Of a DNA stretch of 64,000 nt, positions 1 through 9,920 are shown piece after piece. Position numbers and translations under genes: made by a program. The stretch comes from Xanthomonas hyacinthi (GTDB lineage Bacteria > Pseudomonadota > Gammaproteobacteria > Xanthomonadales > Xanthomonadaceae). Position 1 is the first letter of the stretch. Each line of letters opens with the position of its first letter. The notes below the pieces were generated by a model. That model was given only the letters and a program-made list of their open reading frames with translations. It was not told where the DNA came from and made no database searches. Location: assembly GCF_009769165.1 (NCBI RefSeq), contig NZ_CP043476.1, forward strand, positions 434,001 through 498,000, given 5' to 3'.

Positions 1-680
1 TACAGCTTGGCGCCGCCGCCGTGCAGATGCAGGGTGTGGGTGGCGACGTTGTCGAGGAACTCGCGGTCGTGGCTGATCAGCAGCAGCGTGCCCGGGTATT
101 TCAGCAGCCACTGCTCCAGCCACAGCACCGCGTCCATGTCCAGATGGTTGGTCGGCTCGTCGAGCAGCAGCAGGTCCGAGGGCATCATCAGCGCCCGCGC
201 CAGGTTCAGCCGCACCCGCCAGCCGCCGGAGAAGTCCTTGACCGGGCGCGCATGCGTCGCCGCCGGGAAGCCCAGGCCGTGCAGCAGCTTGCCGGCGCGC
301 GCGCTGCCGTCGTAGCCGCCGACCTCTTCCAGGCGCACGTGCGCGGCCGCCACCGCCTCCCAGTCCTCGGCGGCCAGCGCGGCGGCCTCGGCCTGCAGCG
401 CCGCGGCCACCTCGGTGTCGCCGCCGAGCACGAAGTCCAGCGCCGGATCCGGCAGCGACGGGGTTTCCTGGGCGACGCTGGCGGTGCGCAGCCTGCCGGG
501 CAGTTCCACATCGCCCTTGTCCGCCTCCAGCTCGCCGCGGATCGCCGCGAACAGGCTCGACTTGCCGGTGCCGTTGCGCCCGACCACGCCGGCGCGGTAG
601 CCGGCATGCAGGGTCAGATCGACGTTGGACAACAGCAGCCGCTCGCCGCGGCGCATGGCGAAGTTTCTGAGGGAAATCAC
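1..680 (-). CDS. yheS: ABC-F family ATPase, YheS-type (3' end beyond the window)
   Basis: This is the N-terminal 226 codons of an ABC-F protein, a soluble ATPase with two ABC cassettes and no membrane domain that acts at the ribosome. The start is a GTG at 680 giving MISLRNFAMRRG, which lines up with the start of E. coli YheS from memory. The first cassette is complete up to the edge: Walker A GRNGTGKSS, signature SGGW, Walker B LLLLDEPTNHLD and the switch histidine in LLISHDREF. The second cassette and the C-terminus lie to the left of base 1. No clear Shine-Dalgarno is visible before the GTG. Among ABC-F types, the signature region and early motifs look closer to YheS than to Uup or EttA, but without the second half this is not certain. 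Confidence 0.88.
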   Translation of the reverse strand, partial: MISLRNFAMRRGERLLLSNVDLTLHAGYRAGVVGRNGTGKSSLFAAIRGELEADKGDVELPGRLRTASVAQETPSLPDPALDFVLGGDTEVAAALQAEAAALAAEDWEAVAAAHVRLEEVGGYDGSARAGKLLHGLGFPAATHARPVKDFSGGWRVRLNLARALMMPSDLLLLDEPTNHLDMDAVLWLEQWLLKYPGTLLLISHDREFLDNVATHTLHLHGGGAKL

Positions 681-960
681 GGGAAGGGGGGCACTCGACG
701 TTCGAGGCGGCAGTGTATCCGCTTCGTCCCGGATGGCCCACCCCGGGTCCGCGCCAGGGCGTGGCATTCGCACCCAAGAACAGGTCTTCGGGTTGAGCCT
801 GCTCGGCAACGGACGGTCACGCCCTAATGCCATGCCGCTGTGCACCTCCTGGTCGAGAAATATCCCGACCGGGCCGGTCGTCGCTGCAAAGCACCCACTG
901 TCCCAGCCATCCGGCCGCTCAGATCCAAAGCCATCCCCCAGCCACTGGACTTTCCGAACG

Positions 961-3354
961 ATGAAGCAATACCGCCCCCTCCCCCTGGCCAGCGCCATCC
1001 TGCTCGCCTCCGCCTCCGGTACCAGCTTCGCCCAGCAAGACCAAGCCCCCAAGACACTGGACAACCTCATCGTCACCGGCACCCGCATCGCCGACCGCAC
1101 GGTGGCCGAGTCGCAGTCGCCGATCGACATCATCAGCCCCGAAGCGCTGCAGGCGACCGGCGCCGGCGACCTGGGCAGCGCCCTGGGCAAGCTGTTGCCG
1201 TCGCTGAACTTCCCGCGCCCGGCCATCAACGACGGCAACGACGCGCTGCGCCCGGCGACCCTGCGCGGCCTGTCCCCCGACGCGGTGCTGGTGCTGGTCG
1301 ACGGCAAGCGCTACCACACCACCTCGCTGGTCAACTACAACCCCTCGGTCGGCCGCGGCTCGGCGCCGGCGGATCTGAACTCGATCCCGATGTCGGCGAT
1401 CGCGCGCATCGAGGTACTGCGCGACGGCGCGTCCGCGCAATACGGCTCCGATGCGATCGCCGGCGTGATCAACATCGTGCTCAAGCATGGCGTCGGCCCC
1501 GGCAAGAACAGCGTCTCGATCAACGGCGGGATCATGGACAAGGGCGATGGCGCGCAGAACGGGATGGACGGCTCGTACGCGCTGGCCTTCGGTGGCGCGC
1601 AGGGCGGCGGCGCCCCGGGCTGGGTGCGGCTGTCCTGGAACTACCAGAACGCGATGAACAGCAACCGCGCCGAGAACACCGACAAGGCCACCACGCTGGC
1701 AGGCGCGAACAATCCCAGCGGCATCCCATACCAACGCTACGGCGATCCGGCGGTCAAGACCTACCAGGGTCTGCTCAGCTTCGGCTATGCGCTGACACCG
1801 CGGATCGATCTGTACGGCTATGCCGACTTCAGCCGCCGCGAGGTGGTGTCCAACGGCTACTACCGTGCCTGGGACAACAGCGACCGCAACGTGCAGGCGA
1901 TCTACCCCAACGGCTTCCTGCCGCAGATCTACACCCCCTCCAACGATCGCGCCGCGGTGCTTGGCCTCAAGGGCAAGACCGACAGCGACTGGAATTGGGA
2001 TGTCTCTGCCGACTACGGCAAGCACGACGTGACCTTCAACCTGCTCAATACCCTCAACACCAATCTGTACTGGACCACCGGCGCCTCGCCCACCCGCTTC
2101 AATGCCGGCGGCTTCCGCAGCCAGCAGAGCGTGCTCAATGCGGACCTCAGCAAGTCCTTCGACTGGGGCCTGGCCTATCCGGTCAACCTTGCCTTCGGTG
2201 CCGAATACCGGCAGGACAAGTACGCCGTCAGCGCCGGCTCGCCAGACTCCTACTTCTTCGACCCCACCACGATCAACCCGGACACCGGCGGCGCCTACCC
2301 GGGCGGCTCGCAGGTGTTTCCCGGCCTGTCGCCGGCGGTGGCCGGCGACTTCCAGCGGCACAGCAAGGCGGTCTATGCCGACCTGGAAGCCGACCTGACC
2401 GAAAAACTCTCCGGCGGCCTGGCCGCGCGCTACGAGGACTACAGCGACGCCGGCTCCACCCGCTCCGGCAAGCTGTCGGCGCGCTACCAGGTCAGCGACG
2501 CCTTCGCCCTGCGCGGCACCGTCTCCAATGGCTTCCGCGCGCCCTCGCTGGCGCAGCAGAACTACGCCTCGGTGGTGACCCTGCTGCAACACGGGCAACT
2601 GACCCAGATCGGCACCTACCGCACCTCCGACCCGGTGGCCATCGCGCTCGGCGCCAGACCGCTGGCCCCGGAAAAATCCAGCAACTACAGCGTCGGCGGG
2701 GTCTGGCAGCCGGGTGCCAACTTCAGTTCCACCCTGGACCTGTACCAGATCCGCATCTGGGACCAGATCCTGTATTCGGACCAGCTCTCGCTGGCCAAGC
2801 CGATCGGTCAGGTCACCGCGGCGCAGTTCTTCGTCAACGGCGCCACCACCCGCACCCGCGGCATCGACTGGGTGAACGACTATCTGCTCGATCTCGACCA
2901 GGCCGGCAAGCTCGACCTGAGCCTGAGCGCCAACTACAACAAGACCGAGATCCTGCAGGTCTCCGACCCCAACTTCCGGCGCGCCAGCCAGGGCCTGCTG
3001 ACCGACGCCACGCCGCGCACCAAATACGTACTCAGCGCCGAATGGAAACGCACCGGCTGGAGCGTACACGGCGACGCCACCCGCTATGGCGCGGTCGCCC
3101 GCCGCGGCGACAAAGACGACGGCAGCCAGGACCAGACCTTTGCCGCGCGCTGGCTGTTGAACGTGTCGACCAGCTACACCTGGCAGGACCTCACCTTCAG
3201 CGTGGGCGCGGACAACATCACCAACCAATATCCGACCCGGTCGGCGCCGAACAACATCTACGAGGACCGCGCCAACGGCCTGCAGTACTCCTCGCTGTCC
3301 CCGTTCGGCTTCAATGGCCGCTACTGGTTCGGCCGGGTCAGCTACCGCTTCTAG
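961..3354 (+). CDS. TonB-dependent outer membrane receptor (paralogue 1 of a tandem group)
   Basis: A 797-residue TonB-dependent receptor. The chosen ATG gives MKQYRPLPLASAILLASAS followed by a signal cleavage site near SFAQ; reading-frame extension further upstream has no signal peptide. A TonB-box-like LDNLIVTGTR follows the mature N-terminus, then a plug domain with LRGLSPDAVLVLVDGKR and the conserved [21 protein letters not shown] stretch, then a 22-strand-type barrel ending in an aromatic residue (YRF). It should sit in the outer membrane and import an iron chelate or small organic compound with energy from TonB-ExbBD. The substrate cannot be read from the sequence. It is very similar to the receptors at 3592 and 9921 and less so to the one at 41030, so it belongs to a locally duplicated subfamily. 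Confidence 0.93.
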   Translation: MKQYRPLPLASAILLASASGTSFAQQDQAPKTLDNLIVTGTRIADRTVAESQSPIDIISPEALQATGAGDLGSALGKLLPSLNFPRPAINDGNDALRPATLRGLSPDAVLVLVDGKRYHTTSLVNYNPSVGRGSAPADLNSIPMSAIARIEVLRDGASAQYGSDAIAGVINIVLKHGVGPGKNSVSINGGIMDKGDGAQNGMDGSYALAFGGAQGGGAPGWVRLSWNYQNAMNSNRAENTDKATTLAGANNPSGIPYQRYGDPAVKTYQGLLSFGYALTPRIDLYGYADFSRREVVSNGYYRAWDNSDRNVQAIYPNGFLPQIYTPSNDRAAVLGLKGKTDSDWNWDVSADYGKHDVTFNLLNTLNTNLYWTTGASPTRFNAGGFRSQQSVLNADLSKSFDWGLAYPVNLAFGAEYRQDKYAVSAGSPDSYFFDPTTINPDTGGAYPGGSQVFPGLSPAVAGDFQRHSKAVYADLEADLTEKLSGGLAARYEDYSDAGSTRSGKLSARYQVSDAFALRGTVSNGFRAPSLAQQNYASVVTLLQHGQLTQIGTYRTSDPVAIALGARPLAPEKSSNYSVGGVWQPGANFSSTLDLYQIRIWDQILYSDQLSLAKPIGQVTAAQFFVNGATTRTRGIDWVNDYLLDLDQAGKLDLSLSANYNKTEILQVSDPNFRRASQGLLTDATPRTKYVLSAEWKRTGWSVHGDATRYGAVARRGDKDDGSQDQTFAARWLLNVSTSYTWQDLTFSVGADNITNQYPTRSAPNNIYEDRANGLQYSSLSPFGFNGRYWFGRVSYRF

Positions 3355-3377
3355 GCCAGCCGTGCCCTGCAAGCGCA

Positions 3378-3406
3378 GGTCGCCCCCGCCCACCGCGCGG
3401 GCGACC
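3378..3406 (+). terminator. Possible hairpin terminator after the first receptor
   Basis: An inverted repeat GGTCGCCC/GGGCGACC with a 13-base loop lies 24 bases after the stop codon. There is no T-run after it, so it may only stabilise the mRNA 3' end or be a weak terminator. Confidence 0.3.
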
Positions 3407-3591
3407 CAAGCCGTTCGGGTTGGTCGCCAGCCGGCCACCGCTTAGAATCGAAAAGCATAAGAACATGCAGAGGCATCCTGCGCTGCCGCGCGAATGTTAA
3501 AGAATAATAATGCGGCCTGGGGCAGGCCTGCGTGGCCAGCGCCGCGCAGCCACCGCCCCATCTGCCGCTTTCGGCATCTGCTGGAGTCTCC

Positions 3592-5976
3592 ATGAACCGT
3601 CCGTTGTCCCTGTTGGCGAGCGCCGTGCTCGCCGCCCTTGCCGCCCCTCCCGCCCTGGCCCAGGCCGCCACCGACACCCCCAGCACGCTCGACACCGTCA
3701 TCGTCACCGGCACCCGGGTCAGCGACCGCACCGTGGCCGAGTCGCAGTCGCCGATCGACATCATCAGCACCGAAGCGCTGCAGTCCACCGGCACCTCGGA
3801 GCTGGCCACCGCGCTGTCGCGCGTGCTGCCCTCGCTGAACTTCCCGCGCCCGGCGCTGACCGACGGCACCAGCGGCATCCGCCCGGCGCAATTGCGCGGG
3901 CTGTCGCCGGACCAAGTGCTGGTGCTGGTCAACGGCAAGCGCCGCCACACCTCCGCGCAGATCAACGTCAACGGCAGCATCGGCCGCGGCGCCTCGGCGG
4001 TGGACATCAACGCGATCCCGATCGCGGCGATCGAGCGCGTGGAGGTGCTGCGCGACGGCGCCTCGGCGCAGTACGGCTCCGACGCCATCGCCGGGGTGAT
4101 CAACATCGTGCTCAAGGGCTCGGGCGAAGGCGGCAGCCTGGCGGTCGACCGCGGCCAGTATTCGGCCGGCGACGGCGCCAAGTCGCAGCTCTCCGGCGAC
4201 GCCGGAATCGGCTTCGGCGATGGCCGCGGCAGCCTGCACGTGGCCGGCCAGATCAGCCAGCAGGACGCCACCAACCGCGCCGGTCCGTACCAGGGCAGCG
4301 CGCCGAACACCGGCAACTATCCGGGCATCGGCCAGACCACCTTCGTCTACGGCGACCCCCAGGTCGATGCGACCGCGGTCTCGGCCAACGGCGAGTTCCG
4401 TTTCAGCGACCACGTCACCGGCTATGCCACCGCCATCGCCAGCAACCGCGACATCACCTCGTTCGCGTTCTACCGCTCGCGCAACCACAACGGGCAGAGC
4501 GCGCTGCTGGCGCAGACCTACCCCGACGGCTACGTGCCGGAGATCAACCAGTACTCCAAGGACCGCTCGCTGGTGGCAGGGCTCAAGGGCAGCACCGAAA
4601 GCGGCTTCGGCTGGGACCTGAGCTACAACTACGGCTACAACAAGATCGACTTCAACACCCGCAACAGCATCAACTACAGCCTGGGCACCGACAGCCCGAG
4701 CAGCTTCTACGACGGCGCGCTGGAGTACACCCAGAACATCGTCAATGCCGACTTCACCCAGTCGCTGGACTGGGGCCTGGCCTATCCGGTGACGCTGTCC
4801 TTCGGCGCCGAGTACCGCCAGGAAAAGTGGAACCAGTCGCCGGGCGAGCTGGCCTCCTACACCGGCACCACCGGCGGCGCGCAGGGCTTCGCCGGCTTCT
4901 CCCCGGCCAACGCGGTGCATTCGGACCGCCACAACTACGCCGTCTACGCCGGCCTGGAAGCCGACTTCACCGACAAGTTCTCCGCCGGCCTCACCGGGCG
5001 CTACGAGGACTACTCGGACTTCGGCAGCAAGAGCTCGGGCAAGCTGTCGGCGCGCTACGCGTTCACCGACAAGGTGGCGCTGCGCGGCACCGTGGCCAGC
5101 GGCTTCCGCGCCCCGTCGCTGGCGCAGCAGCAGTACCAGGCGGTGACCAGCAACTACATCAACGGCAGCTTCTTCGAATCGGGCACCTTCCCGGTGGACA
5201 GCACCGTGGCCCAGGCGCTGGGCGCCACGCCGCTGAAGGCCGAGACCTCGCTGTCCTACAGCCTGGGCCTGGTGCTGCAGCCGGTCGAACGCCTGTACCT
5301 GACCCTGGACGCGTACCAGATCAAGATCGACAACCGCATCCTGCTGTCCTCCAACCTCAACGATGCCGCCGTGCTCGCGCAGTTGCAACGCCTCGGCTAC
5401 GCCAACGTCACCAGCGTGCGTTACTTCGCCAACGCGGCCGACACCCGCACCCGCGGCGTCGATCTGGTCGGCACCTACACGATCCCGTTCGCGGCCAGCT
5501 CGCTGGACCTCACTGCCAGCTACGGCTACAGCAAGACCGAGATCACCCATGCGATCGAACAGCCGCAGGCGCTGGCAGACATCGGCTCGACCCAGACCAT
5601 CCTGGGCCGCGACGAGATCGGCCGCCTGGAGGACAGCTTCCCAAAAGACAAGATCATCCTCAGCGGCACCTGGAAACTGCAGCACTGGGACTTCAACCTG
5701 GCCGCCACGCGCTATGGCGATTTCACCGTGCGCAACTCGGCCAGCGCCGCCCGCGACCAGACCTACGACGCGAGCTGGGTGGTGGACGCCTCGGCCAGCT
5801 TCAAGCCCAGCACCAACTGGACCCTGACCCTGGGCGCGGACAACCTGCTGGACCAGTATCCGGACAAGACCGCCAACCTGGTCAACTCCACCTACGGCAT
5901 GCTGCCCTACAGCAACTACTCGCCGTACGGCTTCAATGGCGCCTACGTGTACGCGCGGATCAACTACCGCTGGTGA
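3592..5976 (+). CDS. TonB-dependent outer membrane receptor (paralogue 2)
   Basis: A 794-residue TonB-dependent receptor in the same orientation as its neighbour, 237 bases downstream of it. The ATG at 3592 gives a signal peptide (MNRPLSLLASAVLAALAAPP, cleavage near ALAQA), so the longer in-frame extension to 3532 is rejected. LDTVIVTGTR is the TonB-box-like segment. The plug carries [29 protein letters not shown] and the [21 protein letters not shown] stretch, and the protein ends in a C-terminal aromatic strand (NYRW). These blocks are nearly identical to those in the receptors at 961 and 9921. No Fur box is convincing upstream. The imported ligand is unknown. Confidence 0.93.
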   Translation: MNRPLSLLASAVLAALAAPPALAQAATDTPSTLDTVIVTGTRVSDRTVAESQSPIDIISTEALQSTGTSELATALSRVLPSLNFPRPALTDGTSGIRPAQLRGLSPDQVLVLVNGKRRHTSAQINVNGSIGRGASAVDINAIPIAAIERVEVLRDGASAQYGSDAIAGVINIVLKGSGEGGSLAVDRGQYSAGDGAKSQLSGDAGIGFGDGRGSLHVAGQISQQDATNRAGPYQGSAPNTGNYPGIGQTTFVYGDPQVDATAVSANGEFRFSDHVTGYATAIASNRDITSFAFYRSRNHNGQSALLAQTYPDGYVPEINQYSKDRSLVAGLKGSTESGFGWDLSYNYGYNKIDFNTRNSINYSLGTDSPSSFYDGALEYTQNIVNADFTQSLDWGLAYPVTLSFGAEYRQEKWNQSPGELASYTGTTGGAQGFAGFSPANAVHSDRHNYAVYAGLEADFTDKFSAGLTGRYEDYSDFGSKSSGKLSARYAFTDKVALRGTVASGFRAPSLAQQQYQAVTSNYINGSFFESGTFPVDSTVAQALGATPLKAETSLSYSLGLVLQPVERLYLTLDAYQIKIDNRILLSSNLNDAAVLAQLQRLGYANVTSVRYFANAADTRTRGVDLVGTYTIPFAASSLDLTASYGYSKTEITHAIEQPQALADIGSTQTILGRDEIGRLEDSFPKDKIILSGTWKLQHWDFNLAATRYGDFTVRNSASAARDQTYDASWVVDASASFKPSTNWTLTLGADNLLDQYPDKTANLVNSTYGMLPYSNYSPYGFNGAYVYARINYRW

Positions 5977-6220
5977 TCGCTGCGTAAGACACGGCCCTCT
6001 TCCGTTCGCGGGAGAGGGTTTCGCAGCCACCCCGGCGCTCGGCGATGCGCCGATCTCCGGCGGCTGCACGGCTTGATTCACCCGCATGATCCGCAGTTGC
6101 ACTGGCGTCGGCTGTTGCGAGCGAAGGAGCACAACCCTCGCTCGGCCATGAACGTCCTGCTGCTCCTTGCCGCGTGCATACGCAACAATGGCAACACCGG
6201 CTTCGGGAACACACGCAGAG

Positions 6221-8404
6221 TTAGCCCATGACCGGCGCACCCCTGCCGCCGGGACCTTCCTGCTGCCGCTGCTGCGCCTCCAGCGCCAGCTGCTGCGCGC
6301 GCTGCTGATTGAGCGCCTGCGTCTGCTGCACCGTGTCCTGCATCGGCGCGGCCGGCTGCGCCACGTCTGTCGAAGTACGGAAGCCGGGCGTCGTCCCAGC
6401 TACCCACATGGCGTCCCCGGCCATGAGCACGCGGTCGATCTTGTCCGCATCGGCGATGCCCGCCTGCTTGGCAGCGAGCATTGCCTGCGCGACGTGGTCA
6501 TCGCCGATATGCACCGGCACGTCCTGGCGGATGCGCGCGAACATCGCCTGATCGGCCGCCGACAGCGCGGCGATGCCCTGTGCCTGCGCGGCCGTGCGCT
6601 CGGCCGGCGGCGCCTGGCTGAGCAGCGGCGATGTTCACCACGTTGGCGGTCGCGAACAGCGGGTTGTACTGCACATTGGCGGCGGTGCCGGCGAAGACCG
6701 TCGCATTGACCGCCGCCGCCGACGCCGGGACCTGTGCGGCGACCTGCCGGGTCTGCCGCCCTGCGCCATCGAACGCGCCATCCACCGCCGCGCCAGCCTG
6801 CGCAAGCGCAGCATGCTCCGCGCGACCAAGCTGTTCGCTGCCCGTGCGGATTGCCTGCGCGGCGCCGTGCGCGGTGTCGCGCAACCGCTGCGCATCCTGG
6901 TCCGCCGCGTGCAGCGCCTGCGCGACCTCGGCCTGCTGCCGCTGCTGCGCGTGTGCGGCGGCCTGCGCCAGGCGCTCGGCTTGCGCGTCCGCCTGCTCGC
7001 GCAATCCCTCGGGCAGCAACTGCGCGGCGCGCCGCAACGCTTCGCTGCCCAGCCTCCCGGCGCCGGCCTCCACCTCGCCCTGGACGCGATCCACGCCGGC
7101 CGCCACATGTCCTACCCCTTGCCGAACGCCAGCAGCGACAGCACCGGCGTGCACTACACCGGCCGCGGCGGCATCGCCCGCGCACTGGCATTCGCACCCT
7201 GCTGCGCCGCTGCACGCGCCACATCGCCGGTCATGTCGAGTCCCTGCCCGGCCGCCATCCCCACCTTTTCGACCGCACGCCCCGCGTGCAGGCCCGCGTC
7301 GGCCCCTTGCGCCCCCATCGCCACGGTGGTCAACAGTGGGCCGCCGAAATTGGACACCTCGCGTAGCGACAGGTGCCGCTGGCGATCGACCAGCGCACTG
7401 CCCGGATCGTCCACATCCGCGCGCCGCTTGGCCGCCAGCAACGGCTGCGGCTGCCCCGCCGCCAGCGGCAACTCGCGCAGCAACTGCGCCGTGTCGCCCT
7501 GCTGCAACCGGTCCAGGAACGCATGCACCGAGGGCTGGGCGTAATTTGGCACCGTCGCATTCAACTGGCTGGCCAGCAATGCCTTGCCCTGCGGCAGCTC
7601 CTTGAGCAGCGTGCTGGTTTCCTTCAACACCCCGCCCAGTTCCTCGCGCCGGAATGCATCCAGCCGGTGGATGTTCTGCTGGATGCCGTCGTTGAGCACC
7701 TCGCCGGCCACCTGGTAGGCGACCACGGTCTTTTGCGTGTCGTAGACCGGCAGTCCGTTTTCCTGCGCGAAGCGCTGCGGGGTGGCCGGGTGCAGGCCGG
7801 CGGCATTGAAGGTGGTGGCCCGCACACCGGTCACCGCCGAGGCTGCCGAGGCCTCGCCACCACCCAAGGAATAGGCGGCGAGTTCGAAGTCGAGACCACC
7901 TTGCTTCAAGGAATAGCCTAACCGCATTGCACGATCGTAATAATCCGTCCGCAATCCCACAGACTGCGGGAAATTATTGGCCAGGAAGTCCTCGCCGGTG
8001 GTCTCGCGCAGGCCATTGGACGTCAGAACTTCACCGGACGAACCCTTGAACACCAGCACCGGCTTGTAGCCCGGCCCCAGCACGGACGGATCGGGGAGGT
8101 AGATCTCGGCGCGGAAGCCAGAGTTGTCAGGCTTCAGAAACTCCGTTATCTGTTCATTCGTCAGACCCAGCTGCGGCGCGTACTCGCGCAGCTTGTCCAA
8201 ATTTTCGCTGCCGCGCATCCAGCCCGCATCCGGCCGCCCCTCGCCTTTCGCCGCATCGTATACATCGTCCGACACCCCCGCCATCTCGCGGTCGTGGTAA
8301 AGCTGTTGAAGTTGCGTCGCCTGCTGCTGCGCCTGCGGATCGCTGCTGGCGCGCAGCTGCTCGAGCAATGCGCGCTGCTGTTCGTGTTCGGCAAGACTAG
8401 GCAT
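6221..8404 (-). pseudogene. Frameshifted X-Tfe: lipase-type type IV secretion effector with XVIPCD tail
   Basis: The reading starts at ATG 8404 behind a strong ribosome site (AAGGAG). It encodes a lipase-like region with FKGSSGEVLTSNGLRETTG and a serine elbow AAYSLGGG (Ser about 179, Ala replacing the first Gly of GxSxG). The first frame stops at 7154. The second frame, open from about 7175 to 6640, continues a Gln/Ala-rich linker. The first frame resumes near 6635 with LLSQAPPAERTAAQ and runs to the stop at 6221, covering a tail typical of XVIPCD proteins: MFARIRQDVPVHIGDDHVAQ, DKIDRV, VAGTTPGF and a Gln-rich end. Together this is one gene split by two compensating frameshifts. XVIPCD tails recruit effectors to VirD4 of the antibacterial X-T4SS. 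The gene follows its presumed immunity gene by 26 bases. Sequencing error is possible, but the immunity gene is damaged too and no neighbouring gene shows frameshifts. Confidence 0.82.
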
Positions 8405-8430
8405 CTGAAATCTCCTTCTTCAGTGATTGG

Positions 8431-9302
8431 TCAAAGCAACGGGATATCTTCTTCTTCGTAGGGGAAGCCGAAGGATTTGCGCATGTCGCGCAAATAATCA
8501 GGCATCGGCGGCCGAGCATACCCATGCTGCAATAACCATTGTTGGCACTTGCGTTGCCACGTCGGATCATTCGGGTTGCCAGGGTGCCAAAATACATCAG
8601 CAACGACGGGATACTTAGGCAATCCATATTTCTCAGGATCTTTCGTCAGCCCATTTATCTTCGGATCTGCGCCATGCTCAAGCAACCAATATACCTACTC
8701 AAAACCCCCGCGAGCCGCATAATCAAAAATTATCGGAGATCCTTGGCTAGTGGCATTTATATCCGCCCCCCGCTCTACCAGCAGCTTCACGTTCTGCCAT
8801 TGGTTTTGCGTCAGGAATGCCTGGAGAAGAAGCGTCTCGCCATTGGAGTTGCGCGCATTCGGATCGCCGCCATGATCCAGCAGCAGCTTCAGGTAGATGG
8901 GATCTTCCTGCTTGGCCGCCCAGACCATCGCATTGTCCTCGTAGCGCCCCTTGAAACGGGTTGTGTTCTGCGATGGATGCAGCTTGCGTGCATTCGGGTC
9001 GGCCCCGTTCTCCAGCATCGCCCGCAACCCCTCGGGGTGTGGGTCATGATCGGCCACATCAGTAGCGGGTAGCCGTCCGTGGAGAAGAGCGCGTCGGGGT
9101 TGACGTGTTCCTCCTTCATCAACCGCCGCACTTCCTTGACATCGCCATGCTCGGCCGCCAGCGCCAGCGCCTTGGGATCCGGGAAGAATCCGGACAAGCC
9201 ATACGCGGACTGCTGCGCGGGGGAAGCCAGCGACAGTCCATCGCAGCCGGCGCAGGCCAGCAGCAGCAACGACAGCAATAAAGCGCGCAGCAGCTCAGGC
9301 AC
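8431..9302 (-). pseudogene. Broken ankyrin-repeat lipoprotein, presumed immunity protein (X-Tfi)
   Basis: The reading starts at GTG 9302 with a lipoprotein signal (MPELLRALLLSLLLLACAGC), placing the mature protein in the periplasm. Ankyrin-type repeats follow: HGDVKEVRRLMKEE, EGLRAMLENGADPNA, IYLKLLLDHGGDPNA, NVKLLVERGADINA and LLEHGADPKI. The frame changes near 9040-9055 (around a CCCCGAGGGG run), so the second part reads in another frame. An in-frame TAG at 8695-8697 then separates the last repeat, which continues to the stop at 8431. Position directly upstream of a lipase-type X-Tfe is the usual arrangement for an immunity gene, and ankyrin lipoproteins are known partners of such lipases; that assignment is inference. 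The two lesions make it unlikely that a full protein is produced. Confidence 0.75.
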
Positions 9303-9640
9303 GTTCCATCCTCATGAACGGGAAATCCGCAAATACGGGATCACCGTACATCGCCGTAGCCTAGACCTTGTCCACCGGCTCCGCCACACCCCGCGGAGCC
9401 ACAGCAACGCCAGGCCGCCAAGGTTGCAATCGATCAATTGCCACAGCAGCAGTCTGCACCGAACCGCCTTCTGCCCGCATCGGCATGCATCGACGCGACG
9501 CTTCCATCGGCATTACCGCGAGGGCGGTGGACAGTAGGGCGGCAAGCATGCTTGCACGTCGGAGATGGAGGCCGATGCGCGACAAGAACGCAGATGACAA
9601 GGGCCAACCGCGAAGCCTCGCCAAGCCAATACACGGCGCG

Positions 9641-9660
9641 ATGTGTGAAATTGAACACAT
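9641..9660. promoter_or_regulatory. Possible operator: ATGTGT-N8-ACACAT
   Basis: A perfect 6-base inverted repeat separated by 8 bases (GAAATTGA), 260 bases before the receptor start. It resembles a CRP/Clp half-site pair (TGTG...CACA) but the spacing differs from the usual TGTGA-N6-TCACA, so the binding protein is unknown. Confidence 0.25.
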
Positions 9661-9788
9661 GCCAAAGGCCCTTTCGGAAGAGGCCTCTGCTTTTGTCTAC
9701 AAGCGCCTGGAAAACCTGCATCGCCGCGGCCCGCAAGTGTTGCCGCGGTCGTTGCACATGCAACCACGCGCACAGGTTTAACGGAACG

Positions 9789-9817
9789 TTGACACATTCG
9801 ACATCTGCCGGTAATCC
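9789..9817 (+). promoter_or_regulatory. Possible sigma-70 promoter for the third receptor
   Basis: A perfect -35 hexamer TTGACA (9789-9794) is followed after 17 bases by TAATCC, a poor -10. It lies about 105 bases before the ATG at 9921 on the right strand. Confidence 0.3.
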
Positions 9818-9920
9818 ATTGCGGCTGCCGCAACATTCGCCATAGGCGCAACACCCGGGAGGGGGTGATGGCGAATGCGGCGGCGCCGACTCTTCCCCCC
9901 ATCCTGGAGCCGCCCCGCCA

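Larger units (their letters stand above)
9303..9920. other. Gene-free stretch before the third receptor
   Basis: No convincing gene: the ORFs here lack initiation signals and family motifs. It holds the divergent upstream regions of the broken immunity gene and of the receptor at 9921. Two weak signals are listed separately, an ATGTGT/ACACAT inverted repeat at 9641-9660 and a perfect TTGACA at 9789. Confidence 0.6.

Noticed and set aside
919..3438. Very long open frame (839 codons) on the minus strand opposite the first receptor, and similar ones opposite other genes
   Set aside because: It is a GC-driven shadow: it has low-complexity Arg/Ala/Gly/Val/Gln-rich composition, no family motif, and the opposite strand carries an obvious receptor.
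3478..3515. AT-rich patch upstream of the second receptor as a Fur box
   Set aside because: Only about 8 of 19 positions match the Fur consensus, unlike the clean palindrome at 17063.
6498..7154. Independent 218-codon gene in the middle of the effector
   Set aside because: Its sequence continues the effector linker without a ribosome site and changes to non-protein-like residues where the XVIPCD frame takes over.
8889..9302. Separate short lipoprotein gene of 137 codons
   Set aside because: After about residue 85 it is read in the wrong frame; the ankyrin repeats continue in another frame, so it is the start of the broken immunity gene.
9361..9781. Several ORFs of 99-253 codons between the immunity relic and the third receptor
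   Set aside because: They overlap each other on both strands without ribosome sites or recognisable motifs.
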